A stretch of DNA of 58,976 bases, from NCBI GenBank assembly GCA_043770215.1, contig JAYVIQ010000045.1:1-58976 (forward strand). The letters run 5' to 3'. Both the position numbers and the translations under genes were made by a program. How positions within the stretch are numbered: the first letter of the stretch is position 1; every line of letters begins with the position of its first letter. This document shows positions 18,801 through 26,339 of this stretch, piece by piece. The notes under the pieces are model-generated. The model made no database searches. It saw only the letters and a list, made by a program, of their open reading frames with translations, and was not told where the DNA came from. Origin of the DNA: JAYVIQ01 sp043770215. Lineage in GTDB: Bacteria > Bacteroidota > Bacteroidia > Cytophagales > JAAEPT01.

Positions 18801-20369
18801 TTGCCAATTTTCTTTTGGAGTAAATTTTTGGGCATCTAAAGTATCTTTGGAAAAAACTGCTTTTAGAGGTTTTACACTATATCCTTTTTGTTTGAGCAAT
18901 TCTATTAAACCTTTGTTGCCAGGTAGGTGAGCAGTACCTGCTGTATTAAAAGTAGACCTTAATTGAATTAGACTATCAATTGCGTCAGCCATTTTTATGT
19001 TTCTTACTGTTAGTAGCCTATACCTAAATTCCTCATCTTGAAGAAATTCCATTAAGGCATTTATCTTATTCAGATTCCCTTCTTGATAGGTAAGAATCAT
19101 TTCTTCTTCTGCATTAAATTCAGAGAGGATGTCATACCTCATACTGTTTCTTGGGAGGTTTTCACCTGCAGACACATGGTCAAAGACTCGCTCAATACCA
19201 TCTGTATATTTGCCATGTTTTGTGGCAATATAATATAGGTAACAATCAACAAAGTAGGGCATACCTTCAGGGTTGTATTCATCTCTATGAAAAATTTGAT
19301 TTAGGTTCATTACCCAATTTTCATAACCGTCATATGCATCACCCCAGTCTTCAAAATAAGCATCTGCATTTTTTTTGCCTAGTACTTCTGTACCAAAATT
19401 TACCCAAGTTTTATTTGGGTCATATTGTTTAAAGGAGTAAGCATACAAAGAATCTGGATGTATTTCCATACTATATCCTTCTACTTTGTTAAAAGCATCA
19501 AGCATTGCATCAGAAAACTCAAATGCCCTTTTGTCTTTAACATGCATAGTCCCATATAAATAAGATGGTTTTTTTAGCCCATTGCCAGTAATCTCCCAAA
19601 GAAGATTATGAAATTCTTTTTCCAATACTACTGAATCTTTTGGAACTGTGTCTCCCTTCATGTTAAACCAATGTTGTTCTTGTGGTATGCCAGCTAGGTA
19701 TTCTATTTGGCTCTGAAGGGTGCCATTCATATACCAGCATTTCTCTGTGTCCTTTTTGAACCCCCTTAAATAATGGACTTGTGATTTTATTTGCCCAGTG
19801 GAGTACCACTCTGTTTGTAAAGAATCTAATTTATCCTTTTTGTAAAACTCCTCTAGTTTTAGTGTTCCGTTTTCGTGGTATACTACTCGTTTTCCTACCA
19901 AACTATCTTCTTTGTATCTAACTTTGCTCATTAGTTTAGTGTTTTGGTGGTACCAAAACCATTCGCCATTTTGCCTGCCTTTTTTAGAATAATTGCCTGT
20001 TTTTTTTAGCCCGCCATCATTGTGGTAAAAATCCCATTTGCCAACTCTGTTATTTTTGACATAATCACCCTCCATTTCTTTTTTGCCATTGGCGTAGTAC
20101 CATACCCATTTACCCTGCCTTACCTCGGGGTCTTTTTTAGCCAAAAAACCTTCGTTTTGTACTTGATTGTTGTCTATATAATGATCTTTGAAAGCCCAGT
20201 AAGTTGTATCTTGTGTTTTAATTTCAGTTTCTATTCTATAATATCCTGCTAGTTTTTTTGTGCATTCATTCCAGTTTCTGTCATAAAAAATAGTGTCAGT
20301 TTTTTGTGCAAACAATTGGCAAAGACCAATAAAGAAAATACTTAGAGTAATAAATGAGTTTTTTTTCAT
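15870..20369 (-). CDS. Giant secreted YwqK-repeat / TraB-GumN protein with helical tail
   Basis: The 1499-residue protein begins with a signal peptide (residues 1-21, ending LCQLFAQ). Residues about 65-245 contain MORN-variant/YwqK repeats (GKWVWYYANGKKEMEGDY, GKWDFYHNDGGLKKTGNY, GEWFWYHQNTKLMSKV). A TraB/GumN (TIKI-type) domain follows at about 250-505, with LLWEITGNGLKKPSYLYGTMH and the later TAGTAHLPGNKGL, carrying the GxxH-type motifs of this putative metalloprotease fold. The remaining roughly 1000 residues start with repeated Tyr/Lys-rich beta segments and end in a charged, HEAT-like helical region. The protein is presumably periplasmic or surface-exposed. It heads the unit with the two downstream genes. 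Its function is unknown. Confidence 0.8.
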   Translation of the reverse strand: MKKNSFITLSIFFIGLCQLFAQKTDTIFYDRNWNECTKKLAGYYRIETEIKTQDTTYWAFKDHYIDNNQVQNEGFLAKKDPEVRQGKWVWYYANGKKEMEGDYVKNNRVGKWDFYHNDGGLKKTGNYSKKGRQNGEWFWYHQNTKLMSKVRYKEDSLVGKRVVYHENGTLKLEEFYKKDKLDSLQTEWYSTGQIKSQVHYLRGFKKDTEKCWYMNGTLQSQIEYLAGIPQEQHWFNMKGDTVPKDSVVLEKEFHNLLWEITGNGLKKPSYLYGTMHVKDKRAFEFSDAMLDAFNKVEGYSMEIHPDSLYAYSFKQYDPNKTWVNFGTEVLGKKNADAYFEDWGDAYDGYENWVMNLNQIFHRDEYNPEGMPYFVDCYLYYIATKHGKYTDGIERVFDHVSAGENLPRNSMRYDILSEFNAEEEMILTYQEGNLNKINALMEFLQDEEFRYRLLTVRNIKMADAIDSLIQLRSTFNTAGTAHLPGNKGLIELLKQKGYSVKPLKAVFSKDTLDAQKFTPKENWQTVQPLNADFTVNSPGPLTAFSNGIVRNVFLDPIREIAFDAQQLDERWFSSGSKNSKISETDIDYLLNSPNILSRKKIIKGDTNGLELCWNEPLTSENNYLQKSGGDLDPKQIYYKARLYKKDYFLYLLQVAALNKDSLENEQASKFLGSIQWKKEILPKENWRRITDTSGAFSILTPPNTTYKNIIYNPKKEENELALNQYYTTEDEYKVHYWSGSNANNQFIFRYNNAPIGNWYFNDKEVFEWGLEYYTEFISDLKDSSYTTFGKYPSLEAKIKANKGHYVWLKYINRGYRNYLLVAKIDKKASSKKQAKDFFDSFTFENYSSVEYKKYITKTDSISILLPKELEKSVLNSDRNFIHTRNIRTTKDYNLDDYDYYKAPGYEHSRKKKDEKQIAPFASRNKYYALDSALGICYQTYVETFSEYYSLPNIDSLFSYFKKDFINEDYVIKESKRDSSNSDASKKQWLHVNFNIKNQNGQGELRFTQKGNTVITQRVFYPEELKNNRNVSNYFDSLDTRLINSNSNLFKDKSKGILDSLLSKDSLQQSYARKALDFYPFDSSHVKLIQQYAEKEAKLNDKKLENNTLDLLHVLSYVNDSTTADFMYRLSKTYLKDSLKFRLACIEYLTKINKGKGFKALEDLIKEPIKNIKQNKKSYTRLLTKLDDSLQIFANNHKTFNFWMKDSLWTLEKKLLLSTNECLSNKEINTDSIKANEVFLRSYFLDVAHLYKKLTKDSSNFTVIKSNLKDITQIITALDTESDSIEKVMLSLFEDKDQELKFEAAKYLFKNDKVLSASEKNKVFKDIKNRYKLMLMLSNIIMEYKIPDEYKSKEGISEAQLYHALTNTESENEYNNENENPVKMKLIKVVKQKKSQNYVNQESEDLEKEKKEKVLFYVYSYYNDGYTREKKLAISNPLPLDKDSLTFFEKPEYISAEYSGNEKKQIKELIFEWNNKSLYKEELIGSANEAAVEVIDYIEER

Positions 20370-20676
20370 GTAGCAGATATTCTTTTTTTTGGATCTTGTG
20401 TTTGTTTAGAATTTTTGTTTTAAACTTTTTACAGCATGTATAGAATTCTTTTTTGATTTGGTTCTGTAGGAATCTATTTTAAAAAAAAATAGGGGTGACT
20501 CACTAAGAATGTTTTTCAAATTAGATTTTGTACACTTATTTCAATTAAGAATAATTTAATTTCTGTAATACTAAATTTAACCATAAGCTTTCTAAAGTTC
20601 TAAATTTGGTAACTATTTTTGTAAAAAATAGTGTATTTTTAGTGAAATACCTTCTATAAATCAATAATTTAGTGCT
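20370..20676. other. Intergenic region with no recognised feature
   Basis: This is a 307-base AT-rich spacer between two divergent genes. It must hold promoters for both, but no convincing -33/-7 pair, riboswitch or RNA gene was recognised. A short self-complementary stretch (CTATTTTT ... AAAAATAG) is present near 20613-20632. Confidence 0.5.
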
Positions 20677-21360
20677 ATGAAAATAAAAACGCTCATTCTT
20701 TGTTTGGCTATAGTAAGCTTATGTTCATGTATTTTTGATAGAAACAACAAGCAAGCTGAAGTATTGTTTGATACTTTAGAATCTAATAATCAAGTCCCAA
20801 GTGACTCACTTACAGATACTTTAAAAAATGCTTTTTCTCATTTCGATGTTGAGTCATTGGATTCTTCACATCAAAAATCTTTTTGGTTCAATGCTTATAA
20901 TTTTTATTTAGAAGATATGACTTACAACAGAACTGGGTATTTAGATGTAGATGAGTTTTACAAAAAATCTTTTTTAATTGCCAATAGAAAAATGACTTCT
21001 AAAGAGTTGATACAGAAAATAGCATCTTACCATGATTCAAGGCTTGTTCTAGGATTAGATTTTTCTACCACTACTAGTTCAAGAACCAGAGATATTGTAC
21101 TTATCACTAATTCAGATCAAATGCTAGATAGCCTCTGTACAAATCTTATAAATGATCAAACTTTTGTAAGGGTAAAAAAAGACATTAAACAAGTTTACTA
21201 TCCACAGCATTTCGATTGGCAACTTAAATATGTGGATTCAACTATCAGCATTAAACAGTTTGTCTTAAAGTACCATAAAAACAGTAGTTTGGCTGCTTAC
21301 AAGTTCAAGCCTTATCCATTTAGTACAAAGCTTAGAAGTGTAAATAGTACTCCTTTGTAA
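20677..21360 (+). CDS. DUF547-like lipoprotein
   Basis: The 227-residue protein has a lipoprotein signal peptide with lipobox SLCSC (Cys at about residue 18). The block KSFWFNAYNFYLEDM matches the conserved FWINAYNA core of DUF547. The canonical region that should follow (DPRIHFAL ... GS.SCP) is replaced by DSRLVLGLDFSTTTSSR, so the conserved Cys/His positions are absent and catalytic activity is doubtful. The C-terminal FDWQLKY is typical. The 3' end overlaps the convergent methyltransferase gene by 29 bases. Confidence 0.7.
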   Translation: MKIKTLILCLAIVSLCSCIFDRNNKQAEVLFDTLESNNQVPSDSLTDTLKNAFSHFDVESLDSSHQKSFWFNAYNFYLEDMTYNRTGYLDVDEFYKKSFLIANRKMTSKELIQKIASYHDSRLVLGLDFSTTTSSRTRDIVLITNSDQMLDSLCTNLINDQTFVRVKKDIKQVYYPQHFDWQLKYVDSTISIKQFVLKYHKNSSLAAYKFKPYPFSTKLRSVNSTPL

Positions 21361-22051
21361 ATTTTTTATACTCCTCTGTGTATTTGTTATCATCATCATA
21401 TACAACAAGTTCTGTATACAAAGTTCTAGTTATGTGTTTTGTAAATTCTATCATAATCCTAGATTTTTCTTTCTTTATTTTTGGGTAAACAGTACAAACT
21501 CTACTCAAAAATAACCCTGCGTGTTCAAAAATAGTAATCAGATATTCTTGGTCAGAAGCTGGGTAAATGATACAAATCTTTCCTTCGGCGGTACTTTTAG
21601 AGAAACAAAATTGTGCAAAATCGATCATACTAAAATCTTCTTGGTGCCTAGCTATTTGTTTATGAGCACTAGGGTTTACCAATGAATTTCTAAAAAAAGG
21701 GGGGTTACTTACAATTAAGTCTTGCAATGGACCATGCCAATCTAAAAAACTGGTGTGTGTTGCTTTTAATTGATTTGCCCATTTTGAATTTTTAAAATTT
21801 TCAGCGCTTTCTATAACCGAGGGCTTATCTAAATCTATGGCCTCTATACATGCTTTTGGTGTGCATTTCTGTGCCAACGCAAGTGCTATTATCCCGCATC
21901 CAGCTCCTATATCTATTATAGAGTTTGTATTGGAGCAGTCTGTAAAAGAAGCTAATAAAATGGCGTCTGTGCCTACAGCAAGAGTAGATAATTGGTGCTT
22001 GATTTCAAATTGTTTACAAACAAAAGGATTTAGATTTCTACGTACTTCCAA
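21332..22051 (-). CDS. trmN6: tRNA1(Val) (adenine(37)-N6)-methyltransferase-like (TrmN6/YfiC)
   Basis: The 239-residue protein has the family opening FVCKQFEIKHQLSTLAVGTDAILL, motif I IIDIGAGCGIIALALAQ and the N6-adenine methylation motif IVSNPPFF. These are diagnostic of the YfiC/TrmN6 group, which methylates A37 of tRNA1(Val). The start is a TTG (22049-22051): an in-frame TAA lies six codons upstream and no ATG precedes the conserved region. It converges with, and overlaps, the DUF547 gene by 29 bases. Confidence 0.88.
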   Translation of the reverse strand: MEVRRNLNPFVCKQFEIKHQLSTLAVGTDAILLASFTDCSNTNSIIDIGAGCGIIALALAQKCTPKACIEAIDLDKPSVIESAENFKNSKWANQLKATHTSFLDWHGPLQDLIVSNPPFFRNSLVNPSAHKQIARHQEDFSMIDFAQFCFSKSTAEGKICIIYPASDQEYLITIFEHAGLFLSRVCTVYPKIKKEKSRIMIEFTKHITRTLYTELVVYDDDNKYTEEYKKFTKEYYLHF

Positions 22052-22172
22052 AGCTAAAACATTAAATTATGGTATTAATATCTAAAATCTAGGTTTTTTT
22101 ACTTTATGATTGCGCTGGGTTTGGGTGCATTTAAAAAAAGTTCTAAATCCAGAAGTTAAATTGGTTTAGGAA

Positions 22173-22604
22173 TTATGGAATTATTTTTGACACATATTTT
22201 TGAGCAAGTGCATTGTAGGTGTTCGCTCTTTTTTTTGCTTCTTCGGGTAAGAAATTTTCATCTGATAGTACTGCAAAGTATCCGCTTTTCTGAAAATAAT
22301 AAATAGTATTTCCTTGGTTTACTGAAATCAATGAATCTGTTTTTTTATCAAAAAAGTACTGAGTGGTAATAGTTGTACCATTTGTATTCTTTTTTTCTAC
22401 TATGCGTACTAGATTTGGATATTTTGGAATGAAATAAAATTTTATGGTAGCAGCATCTATTTCTTGAGTTTTAGATAAACTTTTTTGTTTTTGAATTTTT
22501 GCTACTTTGCGGTCTATTTTTTTCATAGCCCTGTCTTGCCAAGATCCAAAAGTTAATTGGCTAATTAACAGTAAAATAATATAGATTAGTTTCTTTTTTT
22601 TCAT
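22173..22604 (-). CDS. Small secreted protein of unknown function
   Basis: The ATG at 22602-22604 starts a signal peptide (KKKKLIYIILLLISQLTFG); an upstream start at 22640 would add a non-signal extension and is not preferred. The 143-residue product has a basic region (KKIDRKVAKIQKQK), then beta-rich sequence (IKFYFIPKYPNLVRIVEKK, TITTQYFFDKKTDSLISVNQ), suggesting a small periplasmic beta-structured protein. I do not recognise the family. It stands alone between trmN6 and the helicase. Confidence 0.65.
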   Translation of the reverse strand: MKKKKLIYIILLLISQLTFGSWQDRAMKKIDRKVAKIQKQKSLSKTQEIDAATIKFYFIPKYPNLVRIVEKKNTNGTTITTQYFFDKKTDSLISVNQGNTIYYFQKSGYFAVLSDENFLPEEAKKRANTYNALAQKYVSKIIP

Positions 22605-22832
22605 TTTATCTAACTTTTTAAATCTACCTATCAAACACATAACATCAAAGATGTATTATCCAACACAGATTCTCTAATTTATAATTCCTTGTATTTTAAG
22701 CGTTCTTTTTTGATTTTTTGTATAATCAAAAGTATAAATCATGTTTTTTTGTGTTGTGTCATTTATTGAAATGAAAAAGAGAATTTACTTTTCATTTTTT
22801 TTCTTTTCAGTCCCTATAAAAACTATAATTAG

Positions 22833-24119
22833 CTAGTCAAAGTATAAATCGCCATTGATGAAAGCAACAACTTCTGGATGAATTTTTACATCACTTAATT
22901 TTACTTTTTTTTGAAGAGAAATACCATCCAATGTTCTGCATCTGCTTAGCGCTACATACAGTTGTCCAGCTGCAAAAGCACCCTTATCTAAGTTTATTTC
23001 AATATGATCAAAGGTTAGCCCTTGTGACTTATGTATGGTTACTGCCCAAGCAAGTTGTAATGGTAGTTGAGTAAATTTTCCTTTTACCTCTTCTTTTATT
23101 TTACCTTCTTTATCTAACGAATACTCTATGTTTTCCCAATTGTCTGTTTTTACATCATACTCATTGCCATTATCTAGTTTTACTTTTACAAAATCAGTTT
23201 CTAAGGCAATTATTTTTGCTAAAGTACCATTAACCCATTTTTTTTCTATGTCGTTTTTTACAAACATAACCTGTGCACCTACTTTAAAACTGAGTACTTC
23301 GGCAGTAGGCAATTGAGATGGAGGGAAATTTTTTTCTACCTTTCCATTATAAAATTTGGGTACACTTTTTAGTTCTTCTAGCCTTTTGTTGTTTGTTTGC
23401 TCCACGGTATCTTTTCTAGAAGCAAGTAGAATCACAAATTTGTCTTTTGGCAAAATGCTTTCAAATTGATAATTTATGTCTACTAATTCTTCTTCTTCAA
23501 TAGTACCTATGCGTACCTTGTCTAATAAAGAAATAAAAAACTTATCAGATTGTCTGAAAACCTCATCAAACTGAATATGACTAGGTGAAAGCGATTGATA
23601 AGCAGAAGAGTAGAAAAAATAAAAAGATCTGTAAATAGACCCAATACTTGCTCTATCTTGTGGAGTAACTACTGGCTCTAACTGAAAAGGGTCGCCAACA
23701 AATACAATTTGCTTGCCACCAAAAGGGATTTCTTGGTCTTCTGAGTGAAGTCTTAAAATTACGTCTATGGCATCTAACATGTCTGCTCTTACCATAGAAA
23801 TTTCATCTAAAACCAAAACCTGTATTTCTTTTAACAGTTTTCTTTTTGTACTTGTATACCTAATGTGATACAAGCGTTCGTCGTTTGGTTTTATTGGACC
23901 AAAAGGGAGCTGAAACAAAGAGTGCATAGTCATGCCTCTAGCGTTTATAGCGGCTATGCCTGTTGGGGCTGCTACTACAATTTTCTTTTTAGAGTTTTCT
24001 GTTAAATATTTTATGAAACTAGATTTACCTGTACCAGCTTTTCCAGTTATCAAAACAGATTTGGTGCTAAACTCTATGGCATCAAATGCTTTTTGGGCTT
24101 GTGTGTTTAGTTCTATCAA
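22833..24119 (-). CDS. Pif1-like superfamily 1 DNA helicase
   Basis: The 428-residue protein shows Walker A ITGKAGTGKSSF, motif Ia VVAAPTGIAAINARGMTMHSLF, Walker B VLVLDEISMVRADMLD, motif III FVGDPFQLEPV, and the C-terminal motifs AWAVTIHKSQGLTFDH and QLYVALSRCRTLDG of Pif1/RecD2-type 5'-3' helicases. The start is TTG (24117-24119), overlapping the TGA stop of the upstream protease gene as TTGA. No ATG exists before Walker A, so a non-ATG start is required. Co-expression with the protease follows from the overlap. The function is probably R-loop or G4 processing or general DNA repair. Confidence 0.92.
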   Translation of the reverse strand: MIELNTQAQKAFDAIEFSTKSVLITGKAGTGKSSFIKYLTENSKKKIVVAAPTGIAAINARGMTMHSLFQLPFGPIKPNDERLYHIRYTSTKRKLLKEIQVLVLDEISMVRADMLDAIDVILRLHSEDQEIPFGGKQIVFVGDPFQLEPVVTPQDRASIGSIYRSFYFFYSSAYQSLSPSHIQFDEVFRQSDKFFISLLDKVRIGTIEEEELVDINYQFESILPKDKFVILLASRKDTVEQTNNKRLEELKSVPKFYNGKVEKNFPPSQLPTAEVLSFKVGAQVMFVKNDIEKKWVNGTLAKIIALETDFVKVKLDNGNEYDVKTDNWENIEYSLDKEGKIKEEVKGKFTQLPLQLAWAVTIHKSQGLTFDHIEINLDKGAFAAGQLYVALSRCRTLDGISLQKKVKLSDVKIHPEVVAFINGDLYFD

Positions 24120-26230
24120 TACGTAATTATGTCTTCTATAATTTTAGATGATTCATAGATGTAAATATCTTGTTTTATTTTTTTAGCAAATTCATTAAAC
24201 TTAGCCGTTTTGGTTGTATCACCATTCCATGTTTTTACATCCGCTTTTAAACCATTTACCTTTATGCCATCAATATCAAAAAGAATGTTTTCATATTTTT
24301 CTCCTTGAGCCTTTTCACTATTCATCTGCGCTTTAAATTCATTGTAAGAAAGTGGGTAGGTAAGGTCTTTTCTTATTTCTGAATAGTATTTTGCTCTTTC
24401 ATCATATAGTTTAAATGTTTTGTCTTGGGCAATTCTATCAGTACTGTTTTTGATAATGGTTTTAAAATCACCAACGTAGCTCTCATAGTTAGTATAAGGA
24501 GTAGATTTAATTACATCCCATGGCATAGCATGTTCTATTTCTCTTTCTCCGTTTTCTATGTATGAAAAATTATTTGGTGTAACTATGTCAGATTCTACCC
24601 CTTTAAGCTGTGTAGCACCTCCATTTATTCTATAAAACTTTTGCATAGTGTATTTTATAGATCCAAGTGGTGCCATGCTTTCATTTTCGTAGCTTATGTA
24701 CCTATCTAAATCATCAAATCTTTGTACAGTGCCTTTGCCATAAGAACTTTTGCTACCCACTATAACAGCTCTTTTGTAGTCTTGCATGGCAGCTGCCAAA
24801 ATCTCAGAGGCAGAGGCACTTCCTTGGTCTATCATAATTACTAAAGGGCCAGCATACACTATTTTTGAATCGTTGTCATTCATTACTTGCCCATTACTAT
24901 ACCTGTCTTTTACTTGTACAATTGGCCCATCTTTTATAAATAATCCACCTATTTCTACTACATCTCTTAAAGAACCACCACCATTGTCTCTTAAATCAAT
25001 TACAATGCCGTCTACATTGTCTTCCATTAATTTTAGCACTTCTTTTTTAACATCTACAGCGCATCTTCTGCCATTTTCATTATTAAAATCTGCATAAAAT
25101 TTTGGTAAGTACAAATAACCAGTTTTGGTGTTGGTTTTAGAGTTTTCAAAAATAGCGCTCTTTGCGTAGGTTTCTTCTAAGATTACTACGTCTCTAATAA
25201 TGGGTATAATTGCTTCAGAACCATCTATTTTTCGAACAGTAAGGCGTACTTCCGAACCTTTTGGACCTCTAATCAAGCGTACAGCTTCGTCTAGATTCAT
25301 GTCTACAATACTTACTGGTTCCTGTGTATTTTGTGCAACTTTTAAAATCACATCACCAGTTTTTAATTGACCTTGTTTCCATGAAGCAGATCCTGGAACT
25401 ATTTGTGTTACGCTTGTGAATCCGTCTTTTTGCTGTAGTGTTGCGCCTATCCCTTCTAATGTACCAGACATTTGTATATCAAAATCTTCTTTGTCCTGAG
25501 GTGGAAAAAAGTTAGTATGTGGATCATAAAGCTCTGTAAGACAATTGAAATAGATAGCCAATCTGTCATCTCTATCTACCTCTTTCATACGTTTAAACCA
25601 TTGTTTGTGGTTTTTGAGTACTCGTTCTCTTGCTTCAACTTCTAATTCTGTATAAGATTTTAGCTTTACAGTATCCGAGTTTAGTTTTGCTTTTTGTTGG
25701 GCTGTTTCTTTGCTATAAATGTCTGAGTAAATACTGTAAATCATGTATTCATTCCATCTCGTTTTTAGCTCAAATTTTGAACTTGCAAATTTTATCTTTT
25801 CAGGATCTAGATTTATTTTTTGTCCTTTGTTTATTGATTTTATGGGTGTTTTTAAAAATTCTTCATACAAAACTGATGATGCTACCGTTCGTTTAGTAAT
25901 TAATTCATGGGATAGATTAAAAAAGTCAAATTTTCTGTCCTTTATCTGATCATCTAACTTGTAGCGCCATTTTTCTAAAGAAGATACGTCTTCTTGAAGT
26001 AAAAAGCGTTTGTTGTAATCTAATTTTTCTATGTAAAGATCAAATAACTTAGAGGATAAAGAATCATTTAACTGAATTGGATTAAAATGGTCTTTTTCTA
26101 AAACTTTTAGCAATGCACTCAAAATTACTGCATCTTTATCTGTCTGAGTTTTAGAACTAAATGATATTAATGCTTCGCACGATGCTAAAAGCACTAATAG
26201 AAAACTGAACTTCGCTATTCTTTTATTCAT
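24116..26230 (-). CDS. prc: Carboxy-terminal processing protease (Prc/Tsp, S41)
   Basis: The 704-residue protein starts with a lipoprotein-type signal (FSFLLVLLASCEA). It has an N-terminal Tsp-type helical domain, a PDZ domain (about 235-330; GIGATLQQKDGFTSVTQIVPGSAS), and an S41 catalytic core with the Ser in DQGSASASEILAAAMQDY and Lys in SSYGKGTVQ. A DUF3340-like C-terminal region follows. Prc enzymes act in the periplasm and trim or degrade proteins from their C-termini, including lipoproteins and peptidoglycan hydrolases. It overlaps the helicase start by four bases and is divergent from the histidine kinase at 26340. Confidence 0.93.
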   Translation of the reverse strand: MNKRIAKFSFLLVLLASCEALISFSSKTQTDKDAVILSALLKVLEKDHFNPIQLNDSLSSKLFDLYIEKLDYNKRFLLQEDVSSLEKWRYKLDDQIKDRKFDFFNLSHELITKRTVASSVLYEEFLKTPIKSINKGQKINLDPEKIKFASSKFELKTRWNEYMIYSIYSDIYSKETAQQKAKLNSDTVKLKSYTELEVEARERVLKNHKQWFKRMKEVDRDDRLAIYFNCLTELYDPHTNFFPPQDKEDFDIQMSGTLEGIGATLQQKDGFTSVTQIVPGSASWKQGQLKTGDVILKVAQNTQEPVSIVDMNLDEAVRLIRGPKGSEVRLTVRKIDGSEAIIPIIRDVVILEETYAKSAIFENSKTNTKTGYLYLPKFYADFNNENGRRCAVDVKKEVLKLMEDNVDGIVIDLRDNGGGSLRDVVEIGGLFIKDGPIVQVKDRYSNGQVMNDNDSKIVYAGPLVIMIDQGSASASEILAAAMQDYKRAVIVGSKSSYGKGTVQRFDDLDRYISYENESMAPLGSIKYTMQKFYRINGGATQLKGVESDIVTPNNFSYIENGEREIEHAMPWDVIKSTPYTNYESYVGDFKTIIKNSTDRIAQDKTFKLYDERAKYYSEIRKDLTYPLSYNEFKAQMNSEKAQGEKYENILFDIDGIKVNGLKADVKTWNGDTTKTAKFNEFAKKIKQDIYIYESSKIIEDIITY

Positions 26231-26339
26231 ATAAAGCGTATATTTAGACTGGAAATATACAATTTGTTAGCACAATAAAGAAAGAATTCATTGTATCTTG
26301 GAAATAAATTTTATAAAATAACATTATCAAACGGGTTAG

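Noticed and set aside
20370..20676. Riboswitch (for example TPP) upstream of the unit with the NMT1/THI5-like protein
   Set aside because: No conserved TPP or other riboswitch core was recognised in this spacer, and the first gene of the unit is unrelated to thiamine.
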